From: Hyphomicrobiales bacterium
GTDB taxonomy: Bacteria; Pseudomonadota; Alphaproteobacteria; Rhizobiales; Beijerinckiaceae
DNA: 40,541 nt
Assembly (NCBI GenBank): GCA_026400535.1
Contig: JAPLOU010000059.1
Span: 1-40,541 of the forward strand
Direction: 5' to 3'
Shown: in pieces, positions 32,759-39,487 of the stretch
How the letters are laid out: every line of letters begins with the position of its first letter
Position numbering within the stretch: position 1 is the first letter of the stretch
Translations under genes and position numbers: made by a program
Notes under the pieces: model-generated
Seen by the model: the letters and a program-made list of their open reading frames with translations, nothing else
What the model was told of the DNA's origin: nothing
Databases searched by the model: none

Positions 32759-33549
32759 ATGCCCGCCCGCCACTGGGGTGATCTTACCACCCGCGACTTC
32801 GAGGGGCTGGACCCCGAGACCACCATTGCCGTCCTGCCGATCGCGGCCATCGAGCAGCATGGCCCGCATCTGCCGGTCTCGACCGACACCGAGATTGCGC
32901 GCGGTATGATCGCCGAGACGCTGCGCCAGTGCCCGGCGGACCTCGACGCCCTGTTCCTGCCGATCCAGTCGATCGGCAAGTCGAACGAGCACATCCGCTC
33001 GCCCGGCACCCTGACGCTGACGGCGCACACGGCGCTCAGCGTCTGGACCGAGATCGGCGAGGCCGTGCACCGCGCCGGCCTGAAGAAGCTCGTCTTCGTC
33101 AACTCCCATGGCGGCAATGTCGCGCTGATGGACATCGTTTGCCGCGAATTGCGGGTGACGTTCGGCATGCTGGCGGTGTCGAGTTCGTGGAGCCGGCTGG
33201 GCAAGCCGCCGGGTCTCTACACCGACAAGGAAAAACTGCGGTCGGCATCCATGGCGGCGACATGGAGACCTCGCTGATGCTGCATTTCCGGCCCGAACTG
33301 GTGAAGATGGCCAACGCCATCAACTTCGAGCCGACCTCGGTGGAAATCGCCGAGACCTTCGACATCCTCAGGCCCACCGGCGTCACGGCCTTTGCCTGGA
33401 TCGCGCAGGACATCCACAAGGACGGCACGGCGGGCGACGCCTCGATCGCCACCGCAGCCAAGGGCAAGCTCACGGCCGAGCATCAGGCGGGGCTGTTCCT
33501 CAGGCTGCTGGCTGACGTGAAGGCGTTTTCGCTTCGCCGACTTGCCTGA
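32759..33549 (+). pseudogene. Creatininase-family amidohydrolase, interrupted by a frameshift
   Basis: The first frame starts at ATG 32759 and shows the creatininase fold with metal-ligand residues Glu32 and His34 in IEQHGPHLP, Asp43 in STDTEIA, and NSHGGN with His117. After YTDKEKL near 33238 the frame runs into unrelated sequence and stops at 33277. The remainder, VGIHGGDMETSLMLHFRPELVKMANAINF onward to 33549, continues in the next frame and contains the conserved GGDMETS glutamate. Loss of one base at about 33239-33242 explains the break. The repaired protein would have about 263 residues, normal for creatininase-type hydrolases of cyclic amides and related substrates. Either disabled or a sequence error. 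Confidence 0.86.
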
Positions 33550-33595
33550 TCCCGCGCGTCTTGCCGGGTCGGAATGCGCGGCCTAAAAGGGCGAC

Positions 33596-34231
33596 ATGTC
33601 AGCCTCTGCCCCCAAGACCAGCGATCCGGCCCTGCTCGACGCCCTGCGCAATGTGCTAAGGCAGGAGGCCGACGCGCTTCTGGCCCTCGCGGCGCAGGTG
33701 GACGGGGAATGGCTGCGTGCGCTCCACATACTCGCCGATATCCGCGCCAAGGGCGGCCGGATCATCGTCTGCGGCGTCGGCAAGAGCGGCCATGTCGGCC
33801 GCAAGATCGCGGCAACCTTCGCTTCGACAGGCACGCCTTCCTTCTTCGTCCACGGCACCGAGGCAAGTCATGGCGATCTTGGCATGATCCAGCCGGGTGA
33901 CGCCGTGCTGATGCTCTCGGCCTCGGGCGGGACGGCGGAGCTTGCAGATGTGGCGCATTACGCTGGCGGCAATGCCATTCCGCTGCTGCTGATTACGCGC
34001 AAGCCCGAGAGCGCGCTCGGCAAGCTCGCGACGCACGTCATCCGCCTGCCCGATGTGCCGGAGGCTTGCCCGAATGGCCAGGCGCCGACCACATCCTCGA
34101 CCGCCATGCTGGCCGCAGGCGATGCGCTGGCCGTGGCGCTGATGCATCTTGCGGGTTTTAGCCGCGCTGATTTCGGGCGCTACCACCCGGGCGGCCAGTT
34201 GGGGCTGAGCTCCAGGGCGCCGCGCGCGTGA
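33596..34231 (+). CDS. KdsD/KpsF-like sugar-phosphate isomerase (SIS domain only)
   Basis: A 211-residue protein starting at ATG 33596 after AAAAGGGCGAC. It is a single SIS domain of the arabinose-5-phosphate isomerase type: IIVCGVGKSGHVGRKIAATFASTGTPSFFVHGTEASHGDLGMIQPGDAVLMLSASG, then RLPDVPEACPNGQAPTTSSTAMLAAGDALAVALM and FGRYHPGGQLG. All these match KdsD/KpsF/GutQ, but the usual pair of C-terminal CBS domains is absent: the protein stops right after the SIS domain (about 320 residues in the full-length enzymes). CBS-less A5P isomerases exist, so the protein can still be active. Its stop is overlapped by the next start (GTGA), so it is translationally coupled to the dehydrogenase/kinase fusion. 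Confidence 0.87.
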   Translation: MSASAPKTSDPALLDALRNVLRQEADALLALAAQVDGEWLRALHILADIRAKGGRIIVCGVGKSGHVGRKIAATFASTGTPSFFVHGTEASHGDLGMIQPGDAVLMLSASGGTAELADVAHYAGGNAIPLLLITRKPESALGKLATHVIRLPDVPEACPNGQAPTTSSTAMLAAGDALAVALMHLAGFSRADFGRYHPGGQLGLSSRAPRA

Positions 34232-36324
34232 CCGCCCGGCCGGCCGGGCGGGGCTTGCTGCGTCCGGCGCTGGTCAAGCCGGTCAGGCGCGATCTGCCCC
34301 GCGAGATCGATGTCTTCGGCGCCGGCCGCGCGGTCAGGGCGATGCTGACTGTTGCGGCCCTGCAGGGCATCACCGCGCGTTTCCGGATCTGGTGCCGGCA
34401 TCATGCCCGTGCCGAACTGCTGCGCATCCATCTGGCTGATCTGCCGCCGCTGTCCGTCGAGATCGTCGTATCGGACGCCCCGCCCGCCGATGGCCGCGGC
34501 CCCGTTGTGCTGGCGCTCGGTCTGCGCACCTCGCGCAGGTCCCGTCAGAAGAGCAAGGACGCCCTGTTCGTCGAGAACATGGCGATCATCGAGGCGCTGG
34601 TTCCCGTGCTGCATGGCCGGGCAGTCATTGTCGTCACCAATCCGTCCACGCGGCTGACGGCGCGGCTGGCCGAGACCGGTGTCGACGCGCTCGGCGTCGG
34701 TGTCATGAACGACCAGCCGCGCTTCGAACGGGATGCGCCGGCGGGCCTTCGTCTCGTCGGCGCGCACAACCCCTTCGAGCTCGGCTTCGGCGTGCTGGGG
34801 AGCCGCGCCGCGCCGTCCCTGACATTTGACAGGCCCGCCTATCGCGACCTCACCAACAGGCAGGACCGCCAACGTCCGCTGCTCGATCCGGATGGCGTGA
34901 TGGCGCGGGTCTCTCCGGCCTTGCATGACAATGCTTGGCGCGAGATCGGCGCGCTGCATGACGGACTGGACGCTGCGCGGCGCTGGTATGCCCGCCAGCG
35001 GCTCGCCTCGCGCTATCTGGAGAACGGCATAGCCTGTGGCCGGGCCATTCTGGCGCTGGCTGATCTGCTGACAGGCGTACCGGCCGAACGATCCGATGTC
35101 ACGGTCGAGGCGCCGATGCGGCTTGAAGGTGGCCCGGCCTTTGTCATCGGCTGGCCGCTCGACGCCATCACCGCCCTGCCGCGCGCGCTTGGTTTCGATG
35201 CGGCGTCCCTTGCCGTGATCGATGCGCTCGCCGTGACCTACGGTTTATCCGCGCCGCTCGGGGCGAAGGCGCCCGAGGCGCTGTCCCTGCGCGGATCTGG
35301 CGGGCCGTCGATCCGCTGCGAAGGGACCGATCTGGCGGGTCTGGTGCCGGACTTGGCGCCGCTTGCAACGCCCGGTGCGGACGGCCGCACCGACATCGCC
35401 ATCAGCCTCACCGACGACCCGGCCACCCTGACGCGTCTTGCGCCTCAGGCGAACGCGCCGCCGGTCAGCGTCGCCCAGCATCGCGGCAAGAACGCCTTCG
35501 AGCACCGCGACCTCACCATGCAGGCCTTGGCCGGCGGCCGGCGGCTGATCGCCTTCGCGTCGAGTGGTGCTGCGGCGCTGGTGGATGACGAGGCCCGGCA
35601 GATCACCCTGGCCGTGCCACCCGGCACCGGTCGCCGCGATGAGTTCCGCAAACTGGTGCGCGACCAGATTCTCACACCCGCCCATGCGGCCGAAGGGGCG
35701 TGGATCCTGCATGCCGGACTTCTCAGCTATCGCGGTGCCGGGCTCCTGCTCCTCGGCGATTCAGGGGCGGGCAAAACCACTGGCGCGCTGCATCTGCTGG
35801 CAGGCGGCAGGGGCGGCTATGGCGCCTGCGAACGGGTTCTTGTGATGGCGCGCGCGGGCAGGCTGATGGCGCTCGGCGTGCCAGAATCCCTCACCATCTT
35901 TCCCGGAACGCTGCGCGGCCTCGCCGGATTCGGCGAACTGGTCGAAGGTCGGGACCCGGCGGCGGACTGGCAGCGGGACCGGAAGCTGCGGCTGTCGCGC
36001 GATGCCGTTGTGTCGCGGCTCGGCAGCGTCCAGATCGCAGAACCACTTCCCGTCAGCCATGTCGCACTCGTGCGCTATGCACCGGCCTTGGCCGACAGCG
36101 CATCACTGACGCCGGTTGCAGATCCGGACACCCGCATCGCGGCGCTGAACGCCAACGATCTGACGACCTGGGATGATGTCCGCGCCGCCTGGCTTGGCTG
36201 GTATGAGGCGAAGCGGGATTCGGCAGTGCCGGCCCTGCTCGGCGATCCCACCTTGCCCTTCGCGCTTGTGGATTGGTCGGAGCCCGCTTCCCTCGCCCGG
36301 CAACTGGAAGCCTTCGTCACCTGA
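34228..36324 (+). CDS. Two-domain fusion: lactate/malate-dehydrogenase-like half and HPr-kinase-like half
   Basis: A 698-residue protein starting at GTG 34228, inside the stop of the isomerase gene. Residues about 25-335 follow the order of an L-lactate/malate dehydrogenase: IDVFGAGRAVRAML (NAD-binding loop, Gly31 and Gly33, third Gly replaced by Val36), LALGLRTSRRSRQKSKDALFVENMAII (mobile-loop region), VIVVTNPSTRLTARL, then NDQPRF with Asp162 and Arg165, and LVGAHNPFELGFG with His180. The last three residues align with the catalytic Asp, Arg and His of the family. Residues about 490-690 resemble HPr-kinase-like P-loop proteins: WILHAGLLSYRGAGLLLLGDSGAGKTT, with His495 and Walker A at 510-517. 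A linker region (about 340-485) is unassigned. I know no described protein with this fusion. Substrate and partner are unknown. Confidence 0.72.
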   Translation: MTARPAGRGLLRPALVKPVRRDLPREIDVFGAGRAVRAMLTVAALQGITARFRIWCRHHARAELLRIHLADLPPLSVEIVVSDAPPADGRGPVVLALGLRTSRRSRQKSKDALFVENMAIIEALVPVLHGRAVIVVTNPSTRLTARLAETGVDALGVGVMNDQPRFERDAPAGLRLVGAHNPFELGFGVLGSRAAPSLTFDRPAYRDLTNRQDRQRPLLDPDGVMARVSPALHDNAWREIGALHDGLDAARRWYARQRLASRYLENGIACGRAILALADLLTGVPAERSDVTVEAPMRLEGGPAFVIGWPLDAITALPRALGFDAASLAVIDALAVTYGLSAPLGAKAPEALSLRGSGGPSIRCEGTDLAGLVPDLAPLATPGADGRTDIAISLTDDPATLTRLAPQANAPPVSVAQHRGKNAFEHRDLTMQALAGGRRLIAFASSGAAALVDDEARQITLAVPPGTGRRDEFRKLVRDQILTPAHAAEGAWILHAGLLSYRGAGLLLLGDSGAGKTTGALHLLAGGRGGYGACERVLVMARAGRLMALGVPESLTIFPGTLRGLAGFGELVEGRDPAADWQRDRKLRLSRDAVVSRLGSVQIAEPLPVSHVALVRYAPALADSASLTPVADPDTRIAALNANDLTTWDDVRAAWLGWYEAKRDSAVPALLGDPTLPFALVDWSEPASLARQLEAFVT

Positions 36325-36399
36325 TTGTCTTTGAACCTTTGGCGCAACCGCCGCGACAGATGGAGCAAGAGCCCCATCCTCACGCCAAGCAGGTCCGCC

Positions 36400-36492
36400 A
36401 TGTCCTCGCAGTCCATCACCCCGATGATCGTCCGCCTCGCCTCTGTCGCCACGGCTTTCGCCATTGTGATCGGCCCGCTCATGCTGCGCTGA
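36400..36492 (+). CDS. Possible 30-residue membrane microprotein
   Basis: ATG 36400 opens a 30-codon frame ending at TGA 36490-36492. The peptide begins MSSQSITPMIVRLASVATAF and continues with a hydrophobic run, ending GPLMLR, consistent with a single membrane segment. CAGG lies about seven bases upstream as a weak ribosome-binding site. It sits between the dehydrogenase/kinase fusion and the GtrA gene, in the same direction. Small hydrophobic peptides can arise by chance, so this is tentative. Confidence 0.35.
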   Translation: MSSQSITPMIVRLASVATAFAIVIGPLMLR

Positions 36493-36531
36493 GCGCTTGC
36501 GGATGATGCTGTGCTGCCCGATAAGCGGGCC

Positions 36532-36915
36532 ATGACGCGGTCTTCCCAGCTTATCGCCTATTGTGCGACCGGCCTCGCCGCAGCGTTGGCCCATTACGGC
36601 GTGCTGATCGCGCTGGTTTCCGGTGCAGGCTGGCGGCCCCTGATCGCAACCCTGCTTGGTTTTGTCGCAGGCGGTGTGGTCTCTTACGGCCTCAATCGGC
36701 GCTTCACCTTCGAAAGCTCGCGCAACCATCTCGATGCGGGCTGGCGCTTTGGCGTGATCGCGGCCGCCGGTTTCGTCGCGACCGGCCTGCTCATGGCCTT
36801 CTTTAACGAACATCTGGGCTGGAATTACGTGCTCTGCCAGATCCTGATCACCTTGATCGTGATGGTCCTGACCTTCACCGGCCACAAGTTCTGGAGTTTC
36901 GCCGAAGCGCGGTGA
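36532..36915 (+). CDS. GtrA-family membrane protein
   Basis: From ATG 36532 the product has 127 residues; a GTG at 36511 would add seven. Four predicted membrane helices are visible. The sequence LIAYCATGLAAALAHYGVLIALV, then GFVAGGVVSYGLNRRFTFES and ITLIVMVLTFTGHKFWSF, matches the GtrA pattern. The SYGLNRRFTF and HKFWSF motifs at the ends of helices 2 and 4 are particularly characteristic. GtrA-type proteins are thought to flip or present undecaprenyl- or dolichol-linked sugars in the inner membrane. The location beside a sugar-phosphate isomerase supports a glycan link. The methyltransferase gene converges nine bases after its stop. Confidence 0.88.
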   Translation: MTRSSQLIAYCATGLAAALAHYGVLIALVSGAGWRPLIATLLGFVAGGVVSYGLNRRFTFESSRNHLDAGWRFGVIAAAGFVATGLLMAFFNEHLGWNYVLCQILITLIVMVLTFTGHKFWSFAEAR

Positions 36916-36924
36916 AGCGGACGC

Positions 36925-37623
36925 TCAGGCCGGCCTGGCCGCTTCGAACGTCATGCGCGCGGCATTGTGCCCGATGTTCTCGATCTGGCGGATGCCGACG
37001 AAACCGGCCTTGTCCAGAACAGTCTCCATCTGGGCGGTGCTGTACATGCTGAGCCCGAGATTGTCCCTCAGCTTGCGGTAGTCGGAGAAAGCAGTCTTCA
37101 CCAGCCCGGCAAGGGCGGCGATCAGAAAGCCGCCGCTGAAGGCGAAGGACAAGAGCGCCCTGGTGTCGGTGACCATGCCCACATCCGGCGGAATCACATC
37201 GCCGACGACAAGCTTGCCACCTGGTTTCAGTTTCTGCAGCCACAGGTGCAGGGCCGCGTCCAGCTCCTCGCGCTTGAGGTACTGCGCGACGGAGATGAAG
37301 GTCACCAGATCGAGGCTGTCGTCCGGGATGCCGATCTCGATGGTTTCGGGCGCGATGATGCTCACATGCCCGCTGTTGATGAAGCGCGCCGTCAGCTGCG
37401 CCCGCAGCACCGGGGCGGATTCGCACAGGTAGAGCCGGCCGCAGGCGGCGGCCACAGCCTCGCCATGCAGGGCCTCGCCGCAGCCATGGTCGAGAACCAC
37501 TGCATCGGAGCGCGGGATGGCCGCGATGATGCCGCGCGCGATGATGCGCGCGTGCAGCAGCTTGTGACGCTCCGAGACGTAGATGCTGTGCTCGCCGTCG
37601 AAGAAATCGCGCCAGCTGCTCAA
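36925..37623 (-). CDS. Class I SAM-dependent methyltransferase
   Basis: A 232-residue cytoplasmic protein. The SAM-binding motif I is AVVLDHGCGEALHGEAVAAACGRLYLCESAP (G-C-G-x-x pattern with the acidic residue at the end of strand 2 in LCE). The post-motif region LDLVTFISVAQYLKREELDAALHLWLQKLKPGGKLVVGDVIP fits the Methyltransf_11/25 families. The C-terminal part, including FSDYRKLRDNLGLSMYSTAQMETVLDKAGF, is like small-molecule or lipid methyltransferases. The acceptor is not predictable. It lies four bases downstream of carA on the same strand, so it is probably expressed with it. Confidence 0.88.
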   Translation of the reverse strand: MSSWRDFFDGEHSIYVSERHKLLHARIIARGIIAAIPRSDAVVLDHGCGEALHGEAVAAACGRLYLCESAPVLRAQLTARFINSGHVSIIAPETIEIGIPDDSLDLVTFISVAQYLKREELDAALHLWLQKLKPGGKLVVGDVIPPDVGMVTDTRALLSFAFSGGFLIAALAGLVKTAFSDYRKLRDNLGLSMYSTAQMETVLDKAGFVGIRQIENIGHNAARMTFEAARPA

Positions 37624-37627
37624 GAGG

Positions 37628-38836
37628 TCACGCGGCTTTCCTGGCCTTGTGCTCGGCCATCATGCTCACGAAGCGGTCGAACAGGTAGTGGCTGTCCTGC
37701 GGCCCCGGCGACGCTTCGGGGTGATGCTGGACCGAGAAAGCCGGTCGGTCCGTCAGCGCGATGCCGCAGTTGGAGCCGTCAAACAGCGAGACATGGGTCT
37801 CGCGGGCATTCCCCGGCAGCGTGGCCGGGTCGACGGCGAAGCCGTGGTTCATCGACACGATCTCCACCTTGTCGGTGGCGTGCTCCTTGACGGGGTGGTT
37901 GGCGCCATGATGTCCCTGCTTCATCTTCATGGTCCTGGCGCCGATCGCGAGGCCGAGCATCTGATGGCCGAGGCAGATGCCGAAGGTTGGCGTGCCACTG
38001 GCCAGAACAGCCTTGATCACCGGCACCGCATAGGTCCCGGTTGCCGCGGGGTCGCCCGGCCCGTTCGACAGGAAGACGCCGTCCGGCTTCAGCGCCATGA
38101 TCTCGTCCGCGCTGGCGGTCGGCGGCATGACGATCACCTCGCAGCCGCTGCGGGCGAGCAGTCGTAGGATATTGCGCTTGATCCCGTAGTCGATCGCCAC
38201 CACCGAGTACTCCGCCGGCCCACGCTGGCCATAGCCGGCGGGCCAGACCCATGGGGTCTCGGTCCAGGAGTAACGCTGCGTGCCGGTAACGTGCGGCACC
38301 AGGTCGAGCCCCACCATCGATGGCAGCGCCGCAGCCTCCGCCTTCAGCGCGGCGACATCAAACACGCCGTCCGGCGCGTGGGCGACGATGGCGTTCGGCA
38401 TGCCGTGGTCACGGATCATCGCAGTCAGGGCGCGGGTGTCGACACCGGCGATGCCGACAATACCCTTGGCCTTCAGCCAGGCGTCGAGATGCCGGGTCTT
38501 GCGCCAGTTCGAGGGTTCGGTGATGGCTGCATGGACGACGATGCCGCATGCGCCCGTCGAGGCGGCGGCGTTGACTGTCTCGGTGTCGTCCTCATTGGTG
38601 CCGACATTGCCGATGTGCGGAAACGTGAAGGTGAGAATCTGGCCGTTGTAGGATGGGTCGGTCAGGATTTCCTGATAGCCCGTCATGGCGGTGTTAAAGC
38701 AGACCTCGCCGCACGCCATGCCGATGGCGCCGACACCGAAGCCCTCGAGCACCGTTCCGTCCGCAAGCACCAGCAGCGCAGTCGCGCGCGGTTCGCTCCA
38801 GCCGCTGATCACGGGGTTTTCTTGTGCGCTTGTCAT
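37628..38836 (-). CDS. carA: Carbamoyl-phosphate synthase small subunit
   Basis: A 402-residue protein, the expected length. The N-terminal domain shows LVLADGTVLEGFGVGAIGMACGEVCFNTAMTGYQEILTDPSYNGQILTFTFPHIGNVGTN, which is diagnostic for CarA. The C-terminal glutamine amidotransferase domain contains DGVFLSNGPGDPAA, the nucleophile motif PTFGICLGHQMLGLAIG (Cys in CLGHQ) and the catalytic His-Glu in SVQHHPEASPGP. It hydrolyses glutamine and passes ammonia to CarB to make carbamoyl phosphate for arginine and pyrimidine synthesis. carB is not in the window. The gene is divergent from the YqeY-like gene across a 155-base promoter region. Confidence 0.99.
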   Translation of the reverse strand: MTSAQENPVISGWSEPRATALLVLADGTVLEGFGVGAIGMACGEVCFNTAMTGYQEILTDPSYNGQILTFTFPHIGNVGTNEDDTETVNAAASTGACGIVVHAAITEPSNWRKTRHLDAWLKAKGIVGIAGVDTRALTAMIRDHGMPNAIVAHAPDGVFDVAALKAEAAALPSMVGLDLVPHVTGTQRYSWTETPWVWPAGYGQRGPAEYSVVAIDYGIKRNILRLLARSGCEVIVMPPTASADEIMALKPDGVFLSNGPGDPAATGTYAVPVIKAVLASGTPTFGICLGHQMLGLAIGARTMKMKQGHHGANHPVKEHATDKVEIVSMNHGFAVDPATLPGNARETHVSLFDGSNCGIALTDRPAFSVQHHPEASPGPQDSHYLFDRFVSMMAEHKARKAA

Positions 38837-38991
38837 GCTATGCCTGCTTCCAGCCCGGCCTTGCCGGCATCCGGATCACCAGAGGCAGGAAACCTGCCCC
38901 ACCAATCCGCTTCGTCGTCTGGAGCGGGAGCCATAAATTGCCAGGGCCGTGCCGTCAACGGACGCTGGCCGAAACATGAAAGAACGCCGAG

Positions 38992-39462
38992 ATGTCCACA
39001 TCTGAAGCCCTGCGTGACCGCCTGATGGACGAGCTCAAGACTGCGATGAAAACCGGCGACAAGGGCAAGGTTTCGGCGGTGCGGCTGATCCAGGCCGCCA
39101 TGAAGGAAAAGGACATCGAGGCGCGCGGCGCCGGACGCGGGCAGGCCAGCGAGGAGGAAATGCTCTCGGTCATGCAGAAGATGATCAAGCAGCGGCAGGA
39201 GTCCTCCACCATCTACAGCGCGAACGGTCGGCCTGAACTGGCCGAGATCGAAAATGGCGAAATCGCCGTGATCTCGTCATTCCTGCCGAAGCAACTGTCC
39301 GAGGCCGACATCGCTGCCGCCATTGCTGCAGCCATTGCCGAGGCGGGGGCGACCTCAATGAAGGACATGGGCAAGGTCGTTGGGGTGCTGAAGGCCAAGT
39401 ATGCCGGGCAGATGGATTTCGCCAAGGCCAGCGGATTGGTGAAGGCCGCGCTCAGCGGCTGA
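38992..39462 (+). CDS. GatB/YqeY-domain protein
   Basis: A 156-residue cytoplasmic protein starting at ATG 38992. The sequence LRDRLMDELKTAMKTGDKGKVSAVRLIQAAMKEKDIEARG, then SEEEMLSVMQKMIKQRQES and SSFLPKQLSEADI, followed by MKDMGKVVGVLKAKYAGQMDFAKASGLVKAAL, is the classic YqeY pattern. The C-terminal half corresponds to the helical domain shared with GatB, which binds the tRNA acceptor in Asp-tRNA/Glu-tRNA amidotransferases. The role of the stand-alone protein is not established. It is divergent from carA, and the GT4 gene begins 25 bases after its stop. Confidence 0.95.
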   Translation: MSTSEALRDRLMDELKTAMKTGDKGKVSAVRLIQAAMKEKDIEARGAGRGQASEEEMLSVMQKMIKQRQESSTIYSANGRPELAEIENGEIAVISSFLPKQLSEADIAAAIAAAIAEAGATSMKDMGKVVGVLKAKYAGQMDFAKASGLVKAALSG

Positions 39463-39487
39463 CGGATCGACGGTGCGGAACGTTGCC

